This document shows, in pieces, positions 1 to 8,887 of a stretch of 64,000 nucleotides of DNA. The translations under genes were made by a program, and so were the position numbers. The stretch comes from Terrimicrobiaceae bacterium (lineage in GTDB: Bacteria > Verrucomicrobiota > Verrucomicrobiia > Chthoniobacterales > JAATET01). The stretch lies in assembly GCA_028713285.1 (NCBI GenBank), contig JAQTOP010000002.1, forward strand, positions 36,427 through 100,426, in the 5' to 3' direction. The first letter of the stretch is position 1. Each line of letters begins with the position of its first letter. The notes below the pieces were generated by a model. The model worked only from the letters and a program-made list of their open reading frames with translations, had not been told where the DNA came from and ran no database searches.

Positions 1-1275
1 CTGCTCGCCGGCATGAACCTCGGCAAGGTGCCCGCTCCATTGGGCGCGGAACTGTTTCTCAACGAGGCCGTTCGCGCGGCGCTCGGCCTGCCCGGAGCGA
101 CGGAACGCCGCGCGCGCGACGCCTACTTCCTCGCGCGCCTGCTCGCGATGCGCCCGCCGGGAAAAGGCCGCCTGGATGCGCTCGTGGTGCAGATGGATGC
201 CGAGGGATCGCCCCTTGCCCCGTCCCCGCTGGTCTTCGCCGGCGCTGGAACGGCGCTGCCCGCGCGCGTCGAGCGTCTGTTCGCCGACGCGCGACCGCCG
301 CAGCCAGATCCGGCATGGACCGCGGGCTGGCGGCTCGATCCGCCCGCGAAGGAAATGAAGCGCGCGATCTCGGTGACGGATTTCGAACGCTACCTCGATT
401 GCCCGTTCACATTTTATCTCGGGCGCGTGTTGAAGATGGAATCCTTTGCTCCCGCCGCCGACGAACTCGACGCCGCGCAGTTCGGCGATCTTGCGCATGC
501 GGCGCTCGAGGGCTGGGCGCTCGACGAGGCGGCAGGCCGCTCGACGGATCCCGCCGTCATCGCCCGGGCTCTCGACGCGCAGGTGACCGCGTGGGTCGAG
601 AGAAACCTCGGCCGCCGCCTCGCGCTCCCGCTGCGCGTGCAGGTGGACTCCGCGCGGAGCCGCCTCGGGGCCTTTGCGGCCTGGCAGGCGGAGGACCGCC
701 GCGCGGGATGGCGCATCCGGGCGGTCGAGAAGCCGTTTCACGAGATTCTCGGGCGGCCCTGGGAATTGGATGGCTGGACGATTGCCGGCCGCGTGGACCG
801 ACTGGACGAGAACGAACGCACCGGGCAATGGCGCGTGGTCGATTACAAGACGTTTGACGCCGCGGACAGTCCCGCCAAGAAACACCTGCGCGCCTTTCGC
901 CCGGCGGGCCTCACCTGGCCGCCGGACTACGCGCGAGTGCCGGGCTCCGCCGATTGGTGGATCAATCTGCAACTGCCGCTCTATCGTCAGTTGCTCATCG
1001 AAAGCGGACGCGATCCCGCGATGGTCGCGTGCGGCTACTTCAATCTCCCGAAGACCATTTCGGAGACCGGCCTGCAGACGTGGGACGCCCTCGACGAATC
1101 GCTCCAGGCCTCCGCGCTCGCCTGCGCGCGCAGCGTGCTCGCCGACCTCGCCCGCCGGCGGTTCTGGCCTCCGAACCCTCGCGCGGCCCACGCCGAATTT
1201 GCGGACTTTTTTGCGCCCGATCCCCTGCGGATCGTCGCACCCGACGGCGCCTTCGTTCGCTCCTGCGTGCAATGA
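1..1275 (+). CDS. PD-(D/E)XK nuclease family protein, AddB/RecB-like C-terminal part (truncated by window start)
   Basis: Frame open from base 1; motifs YLDCPFTFYLGRVLKM, FGDLAHAALE, WRVVDYKT, NLQLPLYRQLL typical of AddB/RecB nuclease domains; overlaps the helicase start (ATGA). Confidence 0.85.
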   Translation: MLAGMNLGKVPAPLGAELFLNEAVRAALGLPGATERRARDAYFLARLLAMRPPGKGRLDALVVQMDAEGSPLAPSPLVFAGAGTALPARVERLFADARPPQPDPAWTAGWRLDPPAKEMKRAISVTDFERYLDCPFTFYLGRVLKMESFAPAADELDAAQFGDLAHAALEGWALDEAAGRSTDPAVIARALDAQVTAWVERNLGRRLALPLRVQVDSARSRLGAFAAWQAEDRRAGWRIRAVEKPFHEILGRPWELDGWTIAGRVDRLDENERTGQWRVVDYKTFDAADSPAKKHLRAFRPAGLTWPPDYARVPGSADWWINLQLPLYRQLLIESGRDPAMVACGYFNLPKTISETGLQTWDALDESLQASALACARSVLADLARRRFWPPNPRAAHAEFADFFAPDPLRIVAPDGAFVRSCVQ

Positions 1276-3752
1276 TCGCGGTCGAAAGTGAAGCCATCCT
1301 CGCCTCGGCGGGAACGGGAAAGACGCACGCGCTCACCAGCCGCATCCTTCGCCTGCTCGCGCTGGGCGTAAAGCCCGAGGCGCTCATCGCGCTCACCTTC
1401 ACGCGCAAGGCGGCAGGCGAGTTCGCTGCCACCGTCTTCCGCCGCCTCGCGACGGCGGCCCGCGATCCCGACGCCGCGCGCGAACTCTCTGCCGATCTTT
1501 GTCTTGAAGGATGGGACGCGTCCCGCTTCCAGGCATTGCTCGCCGTCGTCGTCGGGGCGATTGAGCAGCTGCAATTCCGCACGTTCGACGCATTCTTTCA
1601 GCGAGTGGTAAACGCCATGCCGTTCGAACTCGGGCTGCCCGGCGGCGTGCAGATGCTCGACGACGCCGAGGCGGCTGCGATGCGCGACCGGGTGCTATCC
1701 GGCCTGCTCGCCGCGGATTTCGATTCGGGCTCGCAGACCGCCCTTCTCGCCGCCTATCGCGACGCGACCTGGGGCGCGGAGGAAAAGGGCCTGCGACGCA
1801 AGCTCGAGGGCTTCATCAAGACGAGCCACTCTCTTTATCTCGAGTGCCGCGAGGCCAGCCAATGGGGCGGTGCGGATGGCATATGGCCTGCCGGCTGCGG
1901 ATGGCTGAACCCGGCGGAGGCGCGCGACGACGCGCTCGCGCTCGGACGCTGGGCGCAATCGAAGGACGGCGAGATCTACCGCGCCGTCGAATCGCTGGCT
2001 GTCGCGGCGCAGAAATGGGAGCCGGCCATGCGATTGCCAACCGGCCGAGTATTCGAGCAACTGCTCGAACAGCTCGCGGCGGATCCCTCCGCGACCGCAC
2101 TCACGCTCACGTATCGCAACAAGGAGTTCGAGATCGACGCGTCCATCGTACCAGCGATTCACCGCGTGATCGGACGGTTGATTGGCGAATCCCTGCGCCG
2201 CCATCTGCGAATCACGACGGGCATACGCCGCGTGCTCGAGCCATTCGACGCGGCCTACCACGAGGAGGTCCGCCTCACGGGCCGCCTCGCCTTTGCCGAC
2301 GTCGTCGAGATGCTGCGCCTCATTCCGGCGCTCGAGTGGCAGGCCCGGCTCGACGCCCGCGTGGACCATTGGCTGTTCGACGAATTCCAGGACACGAGCC
2401 TGCAGCAATGGGCCGTCGTGGAAAACCTCGTGGACGAGGTGCTGCAGGACGACTCGGGCCGGCGCAGCGCGTTTTTCGTCGGCGATCCAAAGCAATCCAT
2501 CTATCGCTGGCGCGGCGGCGAACACCGGCTGATGGAGCAAATCCTCGCGCACTACCGCGGGCGCATCCGCGAGCGGGTGCTGGCGAAATCCTACCGGTCG
2601 GACCCCGCGGTGCTCGAGCTCGTCAACCGCTACGGCGCGGTCGCCGCCGATCCGTCCAACGGCCTTCCGGCCGAGGTGGTGACCGAATGGGCGCGCTTCT
2701 GGCAGCCTCACGAGTCGGCGGCAAAGGACAGGCAGGGCCACGCGACGGTGCGCCTGCTCGAGAGCGCGGATGAGCTGCCGGACCGAGTGCTCGCGGATCT
2801 CGAGCGGATCGATCCCATCGGGCGCGGGCTCACTTGCGCCGTGCTCACGCGCGACAATGCCGCCGCGCGCACTCTCGCCGCGGCGCTCCGGGAACGCGGG
2901 TATCTCCGCGTCGCCGCCGAAACGGACGAATCGATTGCCACCGACGCGCCGGTAAATCGCGGCCTCCTCGCGCTGCTCGCTGCGGTCGCGCATCCCGCGG
3001 ATACCGCGTCGATCGCGCTCGTCGAAATGTCGCCTCTCGGCGCGCTGCCCGCGGCGGAAGGCTGGCCGGCATTTCGCACCTGGTTCCTTGCGCGCCTGAC
3101 CGCCCGCGGGCTCGAGGCCGCGCTGCGCGCCGTCATCACCCGGCTGCCGGAGGGCGGACCGCCCGATGACTTCAGCCGCCAGCGACTGCGGCTCTTGTTT
3201 GAATTTGCGCGCAAACACGACGCAGCAGGCCGGGGTGGGTTGGACGACTTTCTTCGGCTCGCGACCACGCATGGCCGCCGGGAAGTGGCGTCGTCCGCGA
3301 ACGTGCAGATCCTCACCATCCATCGGGCCAAGGGACTCGGCTTCGACGTGGTGCTGCTGCCGGTATTCGACACCACGCGCATGGACGGCGCGCCGCGAGA
3401 CACCTTCCTCGCCTGGCGGAGCGAATCGCTTGAAACCCGGTGGCTGCTCCACCGACCGGCCGCGGCGGTTTCGGACATGGATCCCGTCCTGGCCGCGGCG
3501 CAGCGGCAGCAAATCCACGCCGCGGCCTACGATGCGCTCTGCGTGTGGTATGTCGGGCTCACGCGCGCGAAGCACGCGCTGCATGTCTTCACGCTCGCTC
3601 CCGGCAAATCGGGCGGCGCCTCGCCGGTCGCGCTCTTGCGCCGGGCGCTGAGCGCAGCCGAGCCTGGCGCCGACGGGCTGCTGTGGGAAGCGGGTGACGT
3701 CGGGTGGTTTCGCGCGGTGTCCGCGCCGACGCGAGATCTACCCTGCCCGTGA
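1272..3752 (+). CDS. UvrD/AddA-like ATP-dependent helicase (exonuclease subunit), no C-terminal nuclease domain visible
   Basis: Walker A SAGTGKT; DEFQDTS; GDPKQSIYRWRGG; TIHRAKGLGFDVVLLP; start ATG at 1272 rather than the longer 954 ORF. Confidence 0.88.
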   Translation: MIAVESEAILASAGTGKTHALTSRILRLLALGVKPEALIALTFTRKAAGEFAATVFRRLATAARDPDAARELSADLCLEGWDASRFQALLAVVVGAIEQLQFRTFDAFFQRVVNAMPFELGLPGGVQMLDDAEAAAMRDRVLSGLLAADFDSGSQTALLAAYRDATWGAEEKGLRRKLEGFIKTSHSLYLECREASQWGGADGIWPAGCGWLNPAEARDDALALGRWAQSKDGEIYRAVESLAVAAQKWEPAMRLPTGRVFEQLLEQLAADPSATALTLTYRNKEFEIDASIVPAIHRVIGRLIGESLRRHLRITTGIRRVLEPFDAAYHEEVRLTGRLAFADVVEMLRLIPALEWQARLDARVDHWLFDEFQDTSLQQWAVVENLVDEVLQDDSGRRSAFFVGDPKQSIYRWRGGEHRLMEQILAHYRGRIRERVLAKSYRSDPAVLELVNRYGAVAADPSNGLPAEVVTEWARFWQPHESAAKDRQGHATVRLLESADELPDRVLADLERIDPIGRGLTCAVLTRDNAAARTLAAALRERGYLRVAAETDESIATDAPVNRGLLALLAAVAHPADTASIALVEMSPLGALPAAEGWPAFRTWFLARLTARGLEAALRAVITRLPEGGPPDDFSRQRLRLLFEFARKHDAAGRGGLDDFLRLATTHGRREVASSANVQILTIHRAKGLGFDVVLLPVFDTTRMDGAPRDTFLAWRSESLETRWLLHRPAAAVSDMDPVLAAAQRQQIHAAAYDALCVWYVGLTRAKHALHVFTLAPGKSGGASPVALLRRALSAAEPGADGLLWEAGDVGWFRAVSAPTRDLPCP

Positions 3753-3759
3753 ACGCCGG

Positions 3760-4647
3760 TTATTTCGGGAAGAAATACCGTTCCTTTTGCCGCCGGGAGA
3801 GTTCGCGATGCGCATGGTTGCCGCGCCATGCTCCGTAATACTGGCACGCGCGGAACGCGGCAATCTCCGGAAGTTTGCGGAACAATTGCCGCCGGGAAAG
3901 CGCCAGCGCGGCGTCGCCGAGCACCCCTGCCGCGAAATAGCGCAGGGCGTCGTGCCAGTGGACATGCACCTCCGGCATGATTCGGTGCAGGGCGATGGCT
4001 TCGCGCTCGTAACGCCGCCGCACCTGCGACCAGCGCTCGTGATGGTGGTGAAGGACGCCCGCCTTCGGCACGTAGCGCACCAGCAGCCCGCGCTCGACCA
4101 GCCGCTGCGCAAGGTGCATGTCCTCGAGGCCGGTGAGCGATTCGTCGAACCGGTGCGCGGCCCATTCCGACCGGCGGACGGCGGCGTTCGCATTATTGCA
4201 AAAGAACGGGGCCTGCCCCGATGGCCGGTGCGCGGGAAAGTATTTCTCGAACAGCACGTGCTCGCTGAATTTCGTCTCCCGCCCGCCGATCTGCCGGCCA
4301 TATGTCACCGCGACCCGCGCATCCTCGAAGGGTTTCACCAGTTCCTCCAGCCAGCGCGGCGTCGAGGGCACGCAGTGGCCGCTGATGAAAACGAGCGTCT
4401 CCCCGCGCGCCGCCTCGCAGCCGATGTTGAGCGACCGGCCGAACGAAAATTCCTCGCGCCGGATTCCCACGATGCGGCAGCCGTGCCGTGCGGCGATCTC
4501 GACCGTGCCGTCGGTCGAACCGGAATCCACCAGGACCACCTCGCGCCGGTTCGGCGGCCACGTTTGCTTCGCTATCGCATCGAGCAGCTCGCCGAGGTAA
4601 CGCGCCTCGTTGAAAGTGCGGATGATGATGGAACAGCCATGGCTCAT
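3760..4647 (-). CDS. Glycosyltransferase family 2
   Basis: SIIIRTFNEARYLGELLDAI...VLVDSGSTDGTVEIA, typical GT2 N-terminus. Confidence 0.9.
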   Translation of the reverse strand: MSHGCSIIIRTFNEARYLGELLDAIAKQTWPPNRREVVLVDSGSTDGTVEIAARHGCRIVGIRREEFSFGRSLNIGCEAARGETLVFISGHCVPSTPRWLEELVKPFEDARVAVTYGRQIGGRETKFSEHVLFEKYFPAHRPSGQAPFFCNNANAAVRRSEWAAHRFDESLTGLEDMHLAQRLVERGLLVRYVPKAGVLHHHHERWSQVRRRYEREAIALHRIMPEVHVHWHDALRYFAAGVLGDAALALSRRQLFRKLPEIAAFRACQYYGAWRGNHAHRELSRRQKERYFFPK

Positions 4648-4761
4648 CGTCGGGAAACTCCCGATAGACGTGCGGGCGGTTCCTCAGGCGCAAGAAAAAA
4701 CGTTTCTTCCCCCGCCGGGAAAATGCTTGCCCCGGTCGCGGACGGCGGAATGCTGCCACCC

Positions 4762-5388
4762 ATGAAGCCCGGAGTGATCCTCCACGCGATTTCCGACCGC
4801 GCCAACCGGTTTCGCCTCCGTGCGCGGGTGCGCAGGCCGTTTGCGATCCTCACGAACAACTGCTGGGGCTCCGCCCTGTATCGCGACCTCGACATCCCCT
4901 ATAACACGCCATTCGTCGGCACTCTCGTCCCGCCGGAGTGCTACCTGCGCCTCCTCGCCGACGTGCGCGGCCACCTCGACCAGCCGCTCCGTTTCATCGA
5001 GACCTCCCGCTACGGATGGCCCATCCGCTACCCGCTCGCCCTGCTTGGCGATTCCGAGATTCATTTCAAACATTACCGCGACCGGGCGGAGGCGGCGGAG
5101 AAATGGACCCGCCGGCTGGACCGCATGCCCCGCGATCCGGCGGCCTGGCGCGTGAAATTCTGCGATCATCACCTCAGCCTCGATCCGGTCGAAGCCGGCG
5201 CGATGCTGCACGCCTTCGACCGGACACCCTTTGAGCACAAGCTCTGCCTCCTCGGCCGGCGCGAACCTGCGCTCGCCTGCGGCGTCGTCCTGCGCGAGTG
5301 CCTGCCCGCGGGCCGCGTGCCCGACGGCCACGCCGCCTACCGCCCGTCGCTGCGCTATTTCAACGCCTCCGCCTGGCTCAACGGGTAG
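4762..5388 (+). CDS. DUF1919 family protein (exopolysaccharide-associated)
   Basis: FAILTNNCWGSALYRDLDIPYNTPFVGTLVPPECYLRLL and DSEIHFKHYRDRAEAAEKWTRR typical of DUF1919; internal ATG at 4762. Confidence 0.75.
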   Translation: MKPGVILHAISDRANRFRLRARVRRPFAILTNNCWGSALYRDLDIPYNTPFVGTLVPPECYLRLLADVRGHLDQPLRFIETSRYGWPIRYPLALLGDSEIHFKHYRDRAEAAEKWTRRLDRMPRDPAAWRVKFCDHHLSLDPVEAGAMLHAFDRTPFEHKLCLLGRREPALACGVVLRECLPAGRVPDGHAAYRPSLRYFNASAWLNG

Positions 5389-5446
5389 CCTCGCTCGATT
5401 CACGCCGCGCTTGCGAGATGGGCAATGGACTTTAGACTCTGCCAAA

Positions 5447-6835
5447 ATGGCGCGCTCCCAACCGACCGTCCTCATTGTCGATGACGAAAAGAACACCCGC
5501 GAAGGACTGCGGGACGCCCTCGAGGACGACTTCAACGTTTACATCGCGGGCGACCTCGACGGCGCGCTCGCGACACTCGAAACCGAGCCGGCGGACGTGA
5601 TTATCACCGACCTGCGCCTCGGCGCGGATGACGGCATGCAACTTATCGAGCGCGTGCTGAAGCGTCCCAAACCACCCGTCTGCATCATGATGACGGCTTA
5701 CGGCTCGGTCGATACCGCCGTCGAGGCAATGAAGCGCGGCGCCTACGATTTCGTGACGAAGCCGGTGAACATCGACCGGCTCGAGATGCTCATCCGCCGC
5801 GCCCTTTGCGAGCGCGACACCCGCAGCGAAAACGTCGAGCTCAAGGAGCGCGTGCAGCGCAACGAATCCATCGACGCGATGATCGGCCGCTCGCCGGCGA
5901 TGATCGAGGTGTTCGACACCATCAAACAGGTCGCACCGTCGCGCGCCACCGTGCTCATCGAGGGCGAGAGCGGCACCGGCAAGGAACTCGCCGCCCACGC
6001 GATCCATCGCCTCAGCCCGCGCGCGGAGAGGAAATTCGTCGCCGTGCATTGCATGGCCCTCTCGCCGCAACTGCTCGAGAGCGAGCTGTTCGGCCACGAG
6101 CGCGGCGCATTTACCGGCGCGACTGAGCGGCGCGCCGGGCGGTTCGAGCAGGCGAACGGCGGCACCCTTTTTCTCGATGAGATCGGCGAGATCGACCCCT
6201 CCGTGCAGGTGAAAATTCTGCGCGTGCTCGGCGAACGGACGTTCGAGCGCGTGGGCGGCAACCAGACGATCCAGACGGACGTGCGCCTGGTCGCCGCGAC
6301 GAACAAGGATCTCGCAAAGCTCGTCGCCGAGGGCAGATTCCGCGACGACCTGTTCTTCCGGCTGAACGTCGTCCCCATCACCCTTCCGCCGCTGCGCACG
6401 CGCAAGGAGGACATCCCGCTGCTCGTGCAGGAATTCCTCAAGGAGGCCGCGCGCGAAAATGGAAAACCGTTTCGCGAACTCTCCCCCGAGGCCATGGCCT
6501 GCATTCTGGACTACGACTGGCCCGGCAATGTGCGCGAGTTGCGCACCGCGATCGAGCACGGCGTCGTCATGTGCGGCACGCCACGCATCGGCATGCGGGA
6601 TCTGCCCGCCAGCGTTCGCGCCGCGATTCCCATTGACGCCGCCTCCCCCGCCGGTTCCGAACCCGCCGACTCGCGGAGACCCGACGCTTTGGATTTGCAC
6701 CACGCCGAGCGAGTCCTTATTTTCCGCGCGCTGGAAGAGAGCGGCGGCAATCGCTCCGCGGCCGCCGAGCGGCTCGGCATCAGCCGCCGCACCCTGCACC
6801 GCCGGCTCAAGGAACTCAACGTCACCAAACACTAG
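5447..6835 (+). CDS. Sigma-54-dependent response regulator (NtrC family: receiver, AAA+, Fis-type HTH)
   Basis: Receiver TVLIVDDEKNTREGL; GESGTGKELAAHAIH; ELFGHERGAFTGA; C-terminal HTH NRSAAAERLGISRRTLHRRL. Confidence 0.95.
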   Translation: MARSQPTVLIVDDEKNTREGLRDALEDDFNVYIAGDLDGALATLETEPADVIITDLRLGADDGMQLIERVLKRPKPPVCIMMTAYGSVDTAVEAMKRGAYDFVTKPVNIDRLEMLIRRALCERDTRSENVELKERVQRNESIDAMIGRSPAMIEVFDTIKQVAPSRATVLIEGESGTGKELAAHAIHRLSPRAERKFVAVHCMALSPQLLESELFGHERGAFTGATERRAGRFEQANGGTLFLDEIGEIDPSVQVKILRVLGERTFERVGGNQTIQTDVRLVAATNKDLAKLVAEGRFRDDLFFRLNVVPITLPPLRTRKEDIPLLVQEFLKEAARENGKPFRELSPEAMACILDYDWPGNVRELRTAIEHGVVMCGTPRIGMRDLPASVRAAIPIDAASPAGSEPADSRRPDALDLHHAERVLIFRALEESGGNRSAAAERLGISRRTLHRRLKELNVTKH

Positions 6836-6850
6836 CCGACTTCCCGTCCC

Positions 6851-8584
6851 ATGAATGACTCCTCCGGCCAGGGCTTCCAGACGTTCGTCCACTCAATCGA
6901 GCAGGGAAAATTCGCCCCGCTTCTCCGCGGGATCGCCGGCGGCGTGGTGCTGCTCACCGTCGTCCTGCTCTATCTGTTCGTCCAGTTCACCGGCTTCGAT
7001 TCACCCGCCGCGATGGATCAGGGCCAGATCTCCCGTTCGCTGGCCTCCGGCGAAGGCTTCTCCACGAAATACATCCGCCCCATGGCGCTCTGGCAGCTCA
7101 ACCATGCCGGAAAGGCGATCCCCGCCGGCAACTTCCCCGACTTCATCGAGCCGCCGCTGTCACCCCTCGTCAACACGATCCCGCTCCTCCTCGCGAAGGC
7201 GCATTGGACGATGAACCCGAAGGACATCGTCTATGCCGGCGACCGCATCATCGCCTTTTTCTCGATCCTGCTCTTCCTCGCCGCCGTCGCGGTCGCCTAC
7301 TGCGTCGCCCGTCGGCTCTTCGACGCGCAGCTCGCCTTCATCGCCTGCCTGCTCGTGCTCGTCACCGATCTGCTCTGGCAATTCTCGCTCTCGGGCCTCC
7401 CGCACATGCTCCTGCTGCTGCTCCTGATGCTCGCGAGCTGGGCCATCGTGAAGGCGATGGACGAACAGGAGGACGCACCCCAGGCCCCGGCGCTCAAAAA
7501 ATGGCTGCTCCAGGCCCTCATCGGCGCGCTCTTCGGCCTCATGACGCTGTCGCACTGGCTCGCATGCTGGTTCTTCTTCGGCTACCTGTTCTTCGCGTTC
7601 TTCCATTTCAGGCCGCGCATCCTTCCACTTGCCGCGATCGTCGGCTTTGCGGTCGTGCTCACGCCCTGGATCGTGCGCAACGTGCTTGTGAGCGGCCACC
7701 CCTTCGGCATCGCGCTCTACCCGCTCGGGCAGGATCCCCTGCTGCTCCGCTCGCTCGATCCCGACTTCAGCGACCTGTTCTACGGCTTCAAAATGAAAGT
7801 GCGCTTCGGCATCCTGGACCAGGTCGGGAAAATCTTCGCCTACCTTGGCCTCAACCTCGCCGCCGGCGCGTTTTTTGTCGCGCTCCTTCATCCCTTCAAG
7901 AGCCCGACCGCCGCGAGGTTTCGCTGGTGCGTCCTCGCGATGTGGGTCGCCGCGGTGCTCGGCATGGCCGCCTACGGCCCGATCTCCGGCACGGTGAGCG
8001 AGCTGCAGCTCCACGCGGTGTTCATCCCGCTCATGATCTTCTACGGGCTCGCGTTCCTGCTCGTGCTCTGGAACCGGCTCGGCTTCCAGCACTCGCTCAT
8101 GCGGCTGGTTTTCAATGTCATCATCGTTTTTCTCGCCGCGATCCCGATGCTGCTCACCCTCTTCGCCGGCCAGGGCCGCTCGATCAACTGGCCGCCCTAC
8201 ATCCCGCCCTACATCGCGATCCTCGGTGATTGGTATAAGCCGAAGGAGGCGCTCTGCTCCGACATGCCGTGGGCCGTCGCCTGGTATGCGAATCGCAAAT
8301 GCCTGCTCCTGCCCGACTCGCCGAAGACCATGGTCGAGATCAGCGATTACAACGTCATCGGCGCGCCCATTTCCGGGCTTTACCTCACGCCAATCACCGG
8401 CGATGCGAAACTCCTCAGCGAAATCGCCTTCGGCACCTACAAGCAATGGGGCGGCATCATCCTGCGCCAGCCCCAGAGCCAGCGCAACTTCCCGCTCAGC
8501 GTCGCCCGCCCGCTGCCGATCGACGGCAAGGTGATCCTCTATTCGGACCGCGACCGCTGGTCCGACGCCGAAAAGCAACCGTGA
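6851..8584 (+). CDS. Multi-pass membrane protein, ArnT/PMT-like glycosyltransferase (GT39/GT83-type)
   Basis: Many hydrophobic helices; DQGQISRSLASGEGFSTKYIRPM and FPDFIEPPLSPLVNTIPLL like membrane glycosyltransferase periplasmic motifs. Confidence 0.65.
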   Translation: MNDSSGQGFQTFVHSIEQGKFAPLLRGIAGGVVLLTVVLLYLFVQFTGFDSPAAMDQGQISRSLASGEGFSTKYIRPMALWQLNHAGKAIPAGNFPDFIEPPLSPLVNTIPLLLAKAHWTMNPKDIVYAGDRIIAFFSILLFLAAVAVAYCVARRLFDAQLAFIACLLVLVTDLLWQFSLSGLPHMLLLLLLMLASWAIVKAMDEQEDAPQAPALKKWLLQALIGALFGLMTLSHWLACWFFFGYLFFAFFHFRPRILPLAAIVGFAVVLTPWIVRNVLVSGHPFGIALYPLGQDPLLLRSLDPDFSDLFYGFKMKVRFGILDQVGKIFAYLGLNLAAGAFFVALLHPFKSPTAARFRWCVLAMWVAAVLGMAAYGPISGTVSELQLHAVFIPLMIFYGLAFLLVLWNRLGFQHSLMRLVFNVIIVFLAAIPMLLTLFAGQGRSINWPPYIPPYIAILGDWYKPKEALCSDMPWAVAWYANRKCLLLPDSPKTMVEISDYNVIGAPISGLYLTPITGDAKLLSEIAFGTYKQWGGIILRQPQSQRNFPLSVARPLPIDGKVILYSDRDRWSDAEKQP

Positions 8585-8883
8585 AAAAATCCGAAGAACC
8601 CGAACCGGCCGCCGAACCGTGCTCCGTCTCGCTCGAGGCTGCGCTCGAGCCATCCGCTGTCTCGCTCGAGGCTGCGCTCGAGCGACTGGACGCCATCGTG
8701 CGGGAGATGGAATCCGGCGACCTTCCGCTCGAGTCCCTCATCGCGAAATACGAGGAGGGCGTCGGCCTCACGAAGGTCTGCCAGGAAAAGCTCGACCGCG
8801 CCGAGGAGCGCATCCGCATCATCACCCGCGACGCCGCTGGCAAACCCGTGCTTGAGGAATTCGATGCAACCGGCGAGGAATAG
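8581..8883 (+). CDS. xseB: Exodeoxyribonuclease VII small subunit
   Basis: LEAALERLDAIVREMESGDLPLESLIAKYEEGVGLTKVCQEKLDRAEERI; GTG start overlaps upstream stop; directly upstream of dxs. Confidence 0.85.
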   Translation: MKKSEEPEPAAEPCSVSLEAALEPSAVSLEAALERLDAIVREMESGDLPLESLIAKYEEGVGLTKVCQEKLDRAEERIRIITRDAAGKPVLEEFDATGEE

Positions 8884-8887
8884 GCAG

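Noticed and set aside
954-1271. N-terminal extension of the helicase ORF
   Set aside because: Overlaps the AddB-like coding end; the natural start is ATG 1272 with the helicase N-terminus MIAVESEAILASAGTGKT.
1695-3584. 629-aa minus-strand ORF
   Set aside because: Antisense to the AddA-like helicase; no recognisable domain.
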